64,000 nt of DNA from Fulvivirga sp. M361 (GTDB lineage Bacteria; Bacteroidota; Bacteroidia; Cytophagales; Cyclobacteriaceae): NCBI RefSeq assembly GCF_007097395.1, contig NZ_VKDC01000018.1:1-64000 (forward strand). Reading direction: 5' to 3'. Each line of letters starts with the position of its first letter. Position 1 is the stretch's first letter. A program made the position numbers and the translations under genes. Shown in pieces: positions 1 to 8,293 of the stretch. The notes under the pieces were generated by a model. It saw nothing but the letters and a program-made list of their open reading frames with translations, did not search any database and was not told where the DNA came from.

Positions 1-1
1 G

Positions 2-445
2 ATCAAGCGAAGCGAAAAGTATGACGGTTTCCTTGCTATCGCTTATCATGCAAAAGCCTTGAGTGATGCAGAAGTCCTGGACCACTACCATCACCTCTAT
101 CAGATCGAACATTCCTTCCGAACCTTCAAGGGGTACCTGGAAACCCGACCGATGTTCCACTGGACGGACAAACGCATCCAGGGGCACATCTGCTTATGTT
201 ATCTCGCTTACTCCTTACTCAATCATCTCCAGCTACGCTTAAAACAAAAGGGGAATCCTCTCTCAGAGCAAACCATCCGGGACCATCTGGGCAAAATGCA
301 ACTTAGCCTGGTCAAACAAGGTGAAAAGTACTTTTACCTCCGTTCCAAGCTTACTGAAACCGGCCAAAAACTACTCACTGCAGTAGCCGAGAAACCCCTA
401 CCAGACCTTCTGCCTAAAAATCAGATAATCAAGTACTTAAGATAA
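2..445 (+). CDS. IS1634-type transposase, 5' truncated by window edge
   Basis: This is the C-terminal part of a DDE transposase. The frame is open from base 2, so the gene begins outside the window; a TTG at 59 is not a credible start. The visible part holds YDGFLAIAY, then HLYQIEHSFRTFKGYLETRP and a FHWTDKRIQGHICLCYLAYSLL segment. Together these resemble the YR-x-x-x-IE-x-x-FR / RP-x-(Y/F)HW-x-x-RI-x-GH region carrying the last catalytic Glu in IS1634-like members of the IS4 superfamily. The C-terminus (KYLR then TAA) looks intact. I could not identify the terminal inverted repeat, so the right end of the element is not placed. Family assignment is from motif memory; partial status is seen directly. 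Confidence 0.8.
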   Translation: MKRSEKYDGFLAIAYHAKALSDAEVLDHYHHLYQIEHSFRTFKGYLETRPMFHWTDKRIQGHICLCYLAYSLLNHLQLRLKQKGNPLSEQTIRDHLGKMQLSLVKQGEKYFYLRSKLTETGQKLLTAVAEKPLPDLLPKNQIIKYLR

Positions 446-471
446 TTTGTATATCGAAAGCCATTTTATAA

Positions 472-834
472 ATGACTCAATATCAATTTATTATCTCAAA
501 AACGTGTCAAACTCAGGATGCTGAAGGAATAGCCATCGAGCGATATGAATACGATCTGTATGATGCGTTGATCAAGGAATGTCGCTTCGATGAGAATGAT
601 AAATTACTGGAACCTGCCAGGTCATTCTGTTGTGTCATGTATGAGAGAGATCCGGGTGGAAACGTGCTTGGTAAGACATTTTATGACAACCTTGGCTATC
701 CTATGAATAATGGAGATTCCATCGCACAAATTATTAATACATACGATAGAAACGGCAATCTGAGTTCTACCGACAGTATTCGACAGGAGGTGCTTTTTGA
801 TGAAAACCCGGGGAGGAAGGACCTGAGTTTTTAG
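472..834 (+). CDS. Short hypothetical protein with YD/RHS-like pattern, possibly a fragment
   Basis: A 120-residue ORF begins 26 nt after the transposase stop. It has no signal peptide. Two segments, GKTFYDNLGYPMNNGDS and NTYDRNGNLSSTDS, follow the Gly-x-x-x-YD-x-x-Gly spacing of YD/RHS-like or related eukaryote-like repeat proteins, so it may be a fragment of a larger repeat protein cut by the adjacent insertion sequence. After the stop at 834, another frame continues open to a TGA at about 908 and encodes FEGSLPKSSFELINYSNEIL. A one-base slip in the T5 run near 828-832 would join the two. No function is assigned. Confidence 0.4.
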   Translation: MTQYQFIISKTCQTQDAEGIAIERYEYDLYDALIKECRFDENDKLLEPARSFCCVMYERDPGGNVLGKTFYDNLGYPMNNGDSIAQIINTYDRNGNLSSTDSIRQEVLFDENPGRKDLSF

Positions 835-947
835 GTTTGAAGGTAGTTTGCCCAAAAGCTCCTTTGAGTTGATCAACTATAGCAACGAGATCTTGAGTGA
901 AATCTGATCTTCTTTTGAAAGCATGTTTTCACGTATATGTTCCATTC

Positions 948-1832
948 CTAATTGTGCAATTCACTCTTATACGTCTTTGGAGAAACTCCCATCTGCTTCT
1001 TAAACAGGCGTGAGAAGTATAACGGATCCTGGAAACCCATCCTATAGCCAATCTCTTTGACGGTTAAGTCCGTGTAGTTAAGATATTCGCAGGCTTTTTG
1101 TATTTTCTTTAGGTTAAAAAAATGGATCAATGAATAACCCGTTCGTTTTTTAAACAGGCTGAACAAGTAAGAAGGGGAGTAGTTGAACTCTTCCGCAATA
1201 TCTTCGGATTTAAAAGATTTATCCAGGTTCTGGTTTAAGAAGTCGATAATAGCATCTACCAGGTTATTACCGGCATGAACGCCTACGGACTGGTCAATCT
1301 CACGGAATATAAAAGAGCTGATAAAATTCAACCCTAGAATGTTAGCATATTCCATCTGGGGTTCCACATAGTCGCTTTTAAAGATCTGGAAGATCTGGTT
1401 AAAGAGCTTGATGCGTTCACTCTCAAAAGGAATGATCCCTATTTTTTGAGACCTGGACTGGTATCGATCGAATAGATTTTCTGCCATAGAGCCGTCAAAA
1501 TGCATCCAGTAAATGCTCCATGGATTAAGCTCGTTGGCGTGGTAGTAATGGGTCGTATTTTTAGGTACTATAAAAAAGTGATTTGGCTTCACTTCTGCCT
1601 GATGACTATCAATGCTTAACGTGCCTTCACCTTCCGTACAGTAAATAAAAATGAATTCTTTGGCACCTCTTTTCCGCACACGATAATGGTGACTGGCCTT
1701 TGGATAATATCCGATGTCCGTGATGTAGAAGGGCCCGGTAATAGGGTTTACCTTCATCCATTTTCTCACAGCATTCGGTAGTACGATCATTTTTTGACCT
1801 AAAAAACCTTCTTTCAGTGTAGAGCTATCCAT
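948..1832 (-). CDS. AraC-family transcriptional regulator of PUL 1
   Basis: A 294-residue cytoplasmic activator-type regulator. Residues ~35-150 form an AraC N-terminal cupin (sugar-binding) domain, with HHYRVRKRGAKEFIFIYCTEGEG and a PNHFFIVPKNTTHYYHA strand. Residues ~190-290 hold a two-helix-turn-helix AraC DNA-binding domain with the typical end EIGYRMGFQDPLYFSRLFKKQMGVSPKTYK. It is transcribed divergently from the SusE/F-susC-susD operon across a 433-bp gap. That gap contains a 21-bp-spaced direct repeat of the kind AraC proteins bind, so it probably activates PUL 1 in response to a sugar. The ligand cannot be read from the sequence. Confidence 0.92.
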   Translation of the reverse strand: MDSSTLKEGFLGQKMIVLPNAVRKWMKVNPITGPFYITDIGYYPKASHHYRVRKRGAKEFIFIYCTEGEGTLSIDSHQAEVKPNHFFIVPKNTTHYYHANELNPWSIYWMHFDGSMAENLFDRYQSRSQKIGIIPFESERIKLFNQIFQIFKSDYVEPQMEYANILGLNFISSFIFREIDQSVGVHAGNNLVDAIIDFLNQNLDKSFKSEDIAEEFNYSPSYLFSLFKKRTGYSLIHFFNLKKIQKACEYLNYTDLTVKEIGYRMGFQDPLYFSRLFKKQMGVSPKTYKSELHN

Positions 1833-2044
1833 TTCATTATCCGGGTTTATGTACTGCTGTCACCACCTGTTTACTACAGGACGGTCAGACTGTCTTTTCC
1901 TGTTTTACCCTCTTTATTGACCTGTCCATAACATGGCCTTAACCGGTATTAAAAAACGTCGTCGGGCCCTTTATGATGAACAATTTTAATAATCCTATGC
2001 CATACGGAGCAGTGAATATATCAGAAAAAGATCAAAAAGTAATA

Positions 2045-2078
2045 TTGTCCATGTTTAAGTATAGTTTGTCTATGTTCA
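2045..2078 (+). promoter_or_regulatory. Candidate AraC operator: direct repeat with 21-bp spacing
   Basis: Two 13-nt half-sites, TTGTCCATGTTTA (2045-2057) and TTGTCTATGTTCA (2066-2078), match at 11 of 13 positions and start exactly 21 bp apart, two helical turns. Direct repeats at that spacing are the classical AraC arrangement (araI1-I2). The downstream half-site ends 17 nt before a TACTTTTA element at 2096-2103, which resembles the Bacteroidota -7 consensus TAnnTTTG in 7 of 8 positions. This is where a class II activator would sit. The binding protein is inferred to be the adjacent AraC. Confidence 0.6.
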
Positions 2079-2095
2079 TCAATCGCTTAAGTAGG

Positions 2096-2103
2096 TACTT
2101 TTA
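2096..2103 (+). promoter_or_regulatory. Candidate Bacteroidota -7 promoter element for PUL 1
   Basis: TACTTTTA matches TAnnTTTG except for the last base. No good -33 TTG lies at the expected distance; the space is occupied by the second half-site of the direct repeat, as expected for an activator-dependent promoter. The implied leader is about 155 nt. Confidence 0.4.
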
Positions 2104-2265
2104 TGTTACATAATTTATAAACGTCATTATTATTAACAATAATCCATATTAGAGCTGATACAGAACATATAATTACAAATCTAATAACCTGATGAAATAA
2201 TTGAACAATGACCTGATAATAGAAAACTTATGTAAATAAATCCATGCTATGCTAAAATCCAAACT

Positions 2266-3672
2266 ATGAAACATTCTCTACATTATTTAATTATTCCTTT
2301 AATCATCTTCCTGACAATAGTAAGTTGTCAGGAAGATGATCCGATTGAAGTGGATTCAATCCCTGAATTTAGCTCGATAAATGAAGGTATTGCGTCGTTG
2401 CCTGGTTTAAACATAACCCTGGAAGCAGTGGTAACGGACCCTGCAGGAATCCAGTCCGTAAACCTGAAATATGACCCATGGTTTTTAGACAAAACCATAG
2501 TAAAGGATTCCTTACCGACGTCTTACACGCTGAAGTATAACTTCAAAGTGCCTGAAGACGCTGAAGAAGGAAGTAGCCATACCATTCCTATTACAGTTAC
2601 GAATATCGGAGGTAAATCGACGATCAATGAAGTGGTTATCACATTGGATAAGGACGTTTTTGCACCTGAGGTGAATGTAATTTCTCCCGTAGACGGAACT
2701 ACTGTGCTTATCGGAGATGGAGATGAGCTGCAATTCAATATTACCTTTGAAGATGAAGAACTGTCCCGGTTTGAGATCGCCAGCTCAATACTTAATGAAG
2801 TAGTGGACCTGTCCGGAACCAGCTCAAGTTATATCAAAAGCCTTAATGTAGAAGAAACAGGAGCGTATGTCTTTGTTATATCGGTAACCGATGCTACCGG
2901 TAATGTAGCCACTCAAAGCCTCACAGTAAATGTGCTGGACCAGTTGGCATTCAATCAAATGTACATTACTAACGAGACCGATGCCGCCAATTTAATTTCC
3001 GATCTTTTTGGGGTCCCGCAAAGAGCGGAGGCCAGTGCTGTAGCCGAAGAAGAAGGGTTTGTTTTCACGGTGAACTATTATGCGGAAGAGCCGATGACAG
3101 AAGTGCGTTTTATTCCTCAGGACGAATCATTTGCACCTTATACTTTTGGGTCTAACCCGGACATTCCAGGTCAGTTGGCCATAGGTGCAGATTCGGATAT
3201 TAGTGCTATCCTCTTAGAACAATCCGGCTATTATGAAGTAAGTATGGATCTGAGAGATTTTACGTATACGGTTACTCCATATACGCCCTCTGATACACCT
3301 TTTGACCAGGTATACATTATTGGCCGTGGGGTGACCATTGGAAACACGACTACCTGTACGGCCCCAAATGGTTCAACCTTATGTTGGAATTTCGGATCTG
3401 CAAAACCCTTTGTAGCACATCCTGACAGTCCGTACCGATGGACCCTGGAACTGACCCTGGAAGACCAGCCTAACGACGAAGGAGAGAACGGCTTTATTTT
3501 AAATGCTAATCCTGCCGGATGGTCACCCTTTTGGAGGTTTGACAACGGGGTGTCTCCGGAAGCCACAGTACCCAACGGCGGAGACAACTTCACCTTTGAT
3601 GCTGCTCAATTCGGAGATTACAAGTTCACCTTTGATACGCACCTTAACACGATAAGTGCCACAAGACTTTAA
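2266..3672 (+). CDS. SusE/SusF-like surface glycan-binding lipoprotein
   Basis: A 468-residue lipoprotein: residues 1-20 are hydrophobic and Cys21 sits in a lipobox (TIVSC), followed by the acidic QEDDP typical of surface-exposed Bacteroidota lipoproteins. Residues ~25-230 read as two Ig-like beta-sandwich modules. The C-terminal ~120 residues (YIIGRGVT..., NGFILNANPAGWSPFWRFDNG, FTFDAAQFGDYKFTFDTHLNTISA) resemble the starch-binding-type modules of SusE/SusF proteins. Its likely role is capturing the PUL 1 glycan at the cell surface next to SusC/SusD. It is unusual in preceding susC (9-nt gap) rather than following susD. Ligand specificity cannot be predicted. Confidence 0.75.
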   Translation: MKHSLHYLIIPLIIFLTIVSCQEDDPIEVDSIPEFSSINEGIASLPGLNITLEAVVTDPAGIQSVNLKYDPWFLDKTIVKDSLPTSYTLKYNFKVPEDAEEGSSHTIPITVTNIGGKSTINEVVITLDKDVFAPEVNVISPVDGTTVLIGDGDELQFNITFEDEELSRFEIASSILNEVVDLSGTSSSYIKSLNVEETGAYVFVISVTDATGNVATQSLTVNVLDQLAFNQMYITNETDAANLISDLFGVPQRAEASAVAEEEGFVFTVNYYAEEPMTEVRFIPQDESFAPYTFGSNPDIPGQLAIGADSDISAILLEQSGYYEVSMDLRDFTYTVTPYTPSDTPFDQVYIIGRGVTIGNTTTCTAPNGSTLCWNFGSAKPFVAHPDSPYRWTLELTLEDQPNDEGENGFILNANPAGWSPFWRFDNGVSPEATVPNGGDNFTFDAAQFGDYKFTFDTHLNTISATRL

Positions 3673-3681
3673 ATCAATCCA

Positions 3682-6600
3682 ATGAAAAGATTTTTAATAC
3701 TATGTATAACAATTATCGCCTTTACTTCATCTGCTATTGCCCAGATTAAGGTTTCGGGAAGTATTGTAGATGACCAGGGAGATGTACTTCCCGGGGCGAG
3801 CGTAATTGAAAAGGGGACTAACAATGGTGTAGTCACAGATTACGATGGGAATTATTCCATTAATGTCAACCCGGACGCGATACTGGTGTATAATTACATT
3901 GGTTTCCAGACCCAGGAGGTAGAGGTCAATGGGCAATCTACTATCAACGTGGCTATGGTCAGTGATATCGAATTACTGGCTGAAGTAGTAGTGATAGGAT
4001 ATAGTGATGTAAGAAGAGATCAAATCACAAGTTCCATTTCTACAGTAGACGGGGAAGAACTCGGTAAAATTTCAGCGAGTAACCCTGCTGAAGCATTACA
4101 GGGAAAAGCTGCCGGGGTCCAGGTGATTTCTTCGGGAGGTAATCCGGGAGCATCTCCCCAAATACTCGTCCGGGGTATCACCACAAACAACGGTTCTCAG
4201 CCCTTGATCGTAGTAGATGGAGTGCTTTTACCCAGTGGCACATCGCTAAACTTTTTGAATGCGGATGATATTGAGAGCTTCCAGATTCTAAAGGATGCTT
4301 CCGCCTCAGCGATCTATGGTTCAAGAGGTTCGAACGGAGTGATACTGGTCACCACAAAAAGAGGTGAAGCAGGAAAGACCACGATAAACCTGGATGCTTC
4401 CTATGGAGTACAGCGCCTGGAAAAGATCGATATGGCCGGCGCAGATGAATACATCCAGGTAATGAATTTACGTCGTACCAATGATGGAGACGCTCCCCTG
4501 TACGAACCTTCGGATTTTACCACTGACACCGATTGGTGGGATGAAACCATCGAAAACTACGCACCTATCTATAATTACAACCTCAGGGCTTCCGGGGGTG
4601 GCGAAAAAGTGAAATATGCAGGTAGCATAAGTTATTTCAGGCAGGAGTCAAATTATACCAAAGGATGGTATGAAAGGATCACAGGCCGCTTTAACCTTGA
4701 CTTCCAGGTCTCTGATAAAGTAACTCTTAAGCAAGACTTGAGCCCCAGGATGGAAAACTATGAAAATACTCCTAATGGCTTATTCAATTTGCTACGGATA
4801 GACCCATTGACAGATGTTTACCTGCCCCAGAGTGAGCGGGTGGGCCGGAATAGTTTCAGCATATACCAGCCCAGTAATAATCTTGTGCCGAACCCTGTAG
4901 CGAATGTTAGCAGAGTATTCGATGAAACCAGGTTTTTTGGCTTCTTTTCCAATACACAACTTTTATATGACATTACACCGGATCTGACCTTTTCTTCACA
5001 ATTAGGACTGAATATATCCACCTCGAGAAGAGATGTTTTTAACCCGGAATACTTTTTAAATGCCAATCAACAAAGGGAGATCAACAATGTATTCAGGAGG
5101 ACCAACGAGAACTTTGATTATGTCTTTAACAATACCATAAACTACAAAAAGACGATCGGGAAACATGATATCAATGTTTTGGGAGGTATATTATTTGATT
5201 CACAAAGGTTTAACTACCTGTCTGCGTCCAGGGAGGGTGTTCCCGATAATGAAAACCCTGACCTGAGGTACCTGGATGCTGCCAATGGGGAAGGGATGAA
5301 CGTCAATGGCAATGAAGCCGTGGATAATATTTTTTCCACCATCGCCCGTGTCATGTATAATTTTGATGGCCGGTACTTTATCACCGGTTCAGTCCGGGTG
5401 GATGAATCTTCCAGGTTCCAGGAAGATAACAGGACCGGTACATTTCCAAGTGTTTCTCTGGGATGGGACATCGATTCAGAAGATTTTTTTAATGTAGCCT
5501 TTATAGATAACCTCCGTCTGAGCGTGGGGTATGGTCAGGTAGGTAACCAGAACATCAGCCGTAACGGGCAGTTTTTCTCCGTAGGCTCACAGGATCATGT
5601 GTTCAATGGGGAACGAGTAGTCACAAACTTTTTATCACAGTTTGGAAATCCCGGGCTTCAATGGGAAACAGTGGAAGATCAAAACATTGGCATAGCAACG
5701 TCTTTATTTGGTAGCTCCGTCAATTTCAGTATTGAATACTACAAAAAAGTGTCTAAAGACCTGTTGTTCAATGTTGAGCTTCCAAATTATACAGGTATTC
5801 CGGGCCTGGTAGCTCAAAATGTCGGGAGTTTCGAATCAAAGGGGCTGGACATAGCGCTGGGATATAACACAACTATAGGAGACTTCTCCGTCGGTGTGAA
5901 CCTGAATGTATCCACCAATAATAGCAAGGCGAAAACACTGGCGCCGGGAAATGAACAACTTTTCGGTCAAAAACGAGAAGATCTTGGAAACCGGTTCATA
6001 AAGATCACAGAGCAAGGTGAGTTGGTAGGACTTTTCTATGGTTTTCAAACCGACGGTATCTTCCAAAACCAGACAGAAATAAATTCTCATTCTTCCGAAG
6101 AAGGGGCCCTGTTACAACCTAATGCCCGACCGGGTGATTTACGCTTCAGAGATGTAAATGGAGATGGAATATTGAATGACGATGATCTGACGACCATTGG
6201 TAATCCTTTCCCTGATTTTTACGGTGGGCTTACCGCTAACCTGGGCTACAAGCAATTGGATTTCTCTATGCAATGGTACGGTACCTATGGCAATGAGGTG
6301 TTTAATTTCCCTACTACCTTTCTTTATTCAGGCATTCAGGATGTCAACATAGCAGAAGGTACTTTGGGGAAAGTATGGACCCCGGAAAATCCCGGAGCAC
6401 AGTTTCCAAGACTTACTCAGCAGGACCGTAATGGTAATTATCTCAGGCCATCGGACCTTTTTATAGAAGACGCCTCTTACTTAAGGCTCCGGAACGTACA
6501 GATCGGATACAGCTTCAATGTAAAAGGATTTCAAAAGCTTAGGGTATATGTATCCGGTCAAAACCTGATTACCCTGACGGATTATTCCGGTTTTGATCCG

Positions 6601-6702
6601 GAAGTTCAGGCCGGCAATAATACCATTAACGATTTCGGAGTGGATTACGCACGCTATCCTGTAGCAAGAACATACCTGGTAGGACTTAATGTAACATTAT
6701 GA
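3682..6702 (+). CDS. susC: SusC/RagA TonB-dependent outer-membrane glycan importer (PUL 1)
   Basis: A 1006-residue outer-membrane transporter. A signal peptide (about residues 1-20, ending SSAIAQ) is followed by a CarboxypepD_reg-like domain (~22-100, GSIVDDQGDVLPGASV). Next come the SusC-specific junction VVVIGY, a TonB plug (~115-230, with ISTVDGEEL, QGKAAGVQV, KDASASAIYGSRGSNGVILVTTK) and a 22-strand-type barrel to the C-terminus. There is no N-terminal STN signalling domain, unlike the SusC at 55764-59141, so it is probably not tied to an ECF/FecR system; this fits AraC control. It overlaps susD by 4 nt (ATGA), implying translational coupling. It forms the import pore that SusD caps. Confidence 0.95.
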   Translation: MKRFLILCITIIAFTSSAIAQIKVSGSIVDDQGDVLPGASVIEKGTNNGVVTDYDGNYSINVNPDAILVYNYIGFQTQEVEVNGQSTINVAMVSDIELLAEVVVIGYSDVRRDQITSSISTVDGEELGKISASNPAEALQGKAAGVQVISSGGNPGASPQILVRGITTNNGSQPLIVVDGVLLPSGTSLNFLNADDIESFQILKDASASAIYGSRGSNGVILVTTKRGEAGKTTINLDASYGVQRLEKIDMAGADEYIQVMNLRRTNDGDAPLYEPSDFTTDTDWWDETIENYAPIYNYNLRASGGGEKVKYAGSISYFRQESNYTKGWYERITGRFNLDFQVSDKVTLKQDLSPRMENYENTPNGLFNLLRIDPLTDVYLPQSERVGRNSFSIYQPSNNLVPNPVANVSRVFDETRFFGFFSNTQLLYDITPDLTFSSQLGLNISTSRRDVFNPEYFLNANQQREINNVFRRTNENFDYVFNNTINYKKTIGKHDINVLGGILFDSQRFNYLSASREGVPDNENPDLRYLDAANGEGMNVNGNEAVDNIFSTIARVMYNFDGRYFITGSVRVDESSRFQEDNRTGTFPSVSLGWDIDSEDFFNVAFIDNLRLSVGYGQVGNQNISRNGQFFSVGSQDHVFNGERVVTNFLSQFGNPGLQWETVEDQNIGIATSLFGSSVNFSIEYYKKVSKDLLFNVELPNYTGIPGLVAQNVGSFESKGLDIALGYNTTIGDFSVGVNLNVSTNNSKAKTLAPGNEQLFGQKREDLGNRFIKITEQGELVGLFYGFQTDGIFQNQTEINSHSSEEGALLQPNARPGDLRFRDVNGDGILNDDDLTTIGNPFPDFYGGLTANLGYKQLDFSMQWYGTYGNEVFNFPTTFLYSGIQDVNIAEGTLGKVWTPENPGAQFPRLTQQDRNGNYLRPSDLFIEDASYLRLRNVQIGYSFNVKGFQKLRVYVSGQNLITLTDYSGFDPEVQAGNNTINDFGVDYARYPVARTYLVGLNVTL

Positions 6703-8279
6703 AAAAGCATATAATAGTTAGTTTATTAACAACAGCCCTCTTCCTGGCAGGTTGCCAGACGGATGATTTCTTAGATCAACCGCTCAGGGGAAGACAGCAA
6801 TTGGATGATTTCTTTTCCTCCGCGGAAAATTCAGAGCGATTTATCAATGGGGTTTATGAAAATGTGAATGGAAATGATTGGTTCCAGGTAAACTTTTCAA
6901 GAAAGATCAACGATATGGCTACCGATGATAACTGGGCGGGAAATACGCTTCAACCCAGGCCTGATATTACCGGTATCGCCGCATATAATGTCTTTGCAGG
7001 ATCTACCTATTTTAATACCTTTTGGGAAAACCATTATATTGGGATTACCAGGGCCAATATAGCACTGGACCGTATTCCTGAAGTGGATATGGATGCTGAC
7101 TTTAAAGCAAGGCTATTGGCAGAGGCTTCTTTCCTGCGGGCATTTTTCTATTTCGACCTGGTCCGTAATTTCGGAGGAGTACCCATTGTGAAAACGTATA
7201 ATGAACTCCTGGAGCCTGAGATCCGTGACAAAACGCGTTCTTCCATTGAAGAGACCTACGATTTAATTGAAGAGGACCTGGAGCGTGCCATTGTCAGTTT
7301 ACCTTTAAGAAGTGAATATGCCGCTAAAGACCTGGGGCGTGTTACCAAGGGAGCTGCCCAATCGCTACTGGCTAAAGTGTATTTATTCCGGGAAAAATGG
7401 GATGAAGCGCAGGCTATGGCCCTTAATGTTATCCAATCCGGTGAATACAGCCTTGAACCCGATTTTGCAGATGTTTGGAGTGTAGATACCCACCATGGGG
7501 TGGAATCTATCTTTGAAGTGGAGTACATCAATGATCCGGTATTCAACGGTATCGGTGGGCAATACTCCACCACACAGGGAAGCAGGGCAGACCAGGGGTG
7601 GGGATGGTGCGTACCTTCCAGTGATCTGGAAAATGCATTTCTCAGTGAAGGGGACAATATTCGTCTTCAGTCAACGATCATAAAACACGGTGAACCGGTA
7701 TTTGGTGACCCTGCCGTTACTTCTTTTGATGCCGAACCAAGTGAAAACAAGTCGGGAAGGATCAATCGGAAATTTTATATCCCCGTGGATAAAAGACCTA
7801 CTCCTTACGTCAGAGGACAACACCCCTTACCGTTTATTCATATCCGGTATGCAGACCTTTTGCTAATACACGCCGAAGCATCCTTCTTTAATAATGATGC
7901 CACTTCGGCATTGTCTTCCTTAAAGCAGGTGCGTGACAGGGTAAATTTAGAGACAAATATGTCACTGTCAGGTGACAACCTAAGGGATGCCATATGGAAA
8001 GAAAGAAGGCTGGAGCTTGCCCTGGAACAGCACAGGCTGTATGATCTCAGAAGACAAAAAATTAATAACGTATCCCGTTTAGCGCTGATCATGGGACCTA
8101 ATGGATCATTTGTGAAATACAATACGGAAGTAAGTACAGACCCTTTTGAGACCACCAATTTGGGAGAAGCCCAGGACAAAGGAATCAACTTTGACCCTGA
8201 GATCCATCTTTTATGGCCTGTTCCTCCTGAGGAGATACAACTTTCCAGGGGTAACATAACACAAAATCCGGGATACTGA
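6699..8279 (+). CDS. susD: SusD/RagB family nutrient-binding lipoprotein (PUL 1)
   Basis: A 526-residue surface lipoprotein with lipobox Cys19 (LFLAGC), then an SusD-like N-terminal half (ENSERFINGVYENV, AEASFLRAFFYFDLVRNFGGVPIV with the alpha-helical TPR-like scaffold). The RagB/SusD C-terminal half has RYADLLLIHAEASF, WKERRLELALEQHRLYDLRR and a final LLWPVPPEEIQLSRGNITQNPGY. It binds the target oligosaccharide and acts as the lid of the SusC barrel. The start codon lies inside the end of susC. Identity is secure; the ligand is not. Confidence 0.95.
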   Translation: MKKHIIVSLLTTALFLAGCQTDDFLDQPLRGRQQLDDFFSSAENSERFINGVYENVNGNDWFQVNFSRKINDMATDDNWAGNTLQPRPDITGIAAYNVFAGSTYFNTFWENHYIGITRANIALDRIPEVDMDADFKARLLAEASFLRAFFYFDLVRNFGGVPIVKTYNELLEPEIRDKTRSSIEETYDLIEEDLERAIVSLPLRSEYAAKDLGRVTKGAAQSLLAKVYLFREKWDEAQAMALNVIQSGEYSLEPDFADVWSVDTHHGVESIFEVEYINDPVFNGIGGQYSTTQGSRADQGWGWCVPSSDLENAFLSEGDNIRLQSTIIKHGEPVFGDPAVTSFDAEPSENKSGRINRKFYIPVDKRPTPYVRGQHPLPFIHIRYADLLLIHAEASFFNNDATSALSSLKQVRDRVNLETNMSLSGDNLRDAIWKERRLELALEQHRLYDLRRQKINNVSRLALIMGPNGSFVKYNTEVSTDPFETTNLGEAQDKGINFDPEIHLLWPVPPEEIQLSRGNITQNPGY

Positions 8280-8293
8280 TAAAATAGATACCT

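Larger units (their letters stand above)
1833..2265. promoter_or_regulatory. Divergent intergenic region araC / PUL 1
   Basis: This 433-bp AT-rich gap separates the araC start from the first PUL 1 gene and must hold both promoters. No ORF or RNA gene was seen. The clearest structure is the direct repeat at 2045-2078 with a -7-like element at 2096-2103; both are listed separately. Promoters for the araC side were not resolved. Confidence 0.6.
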
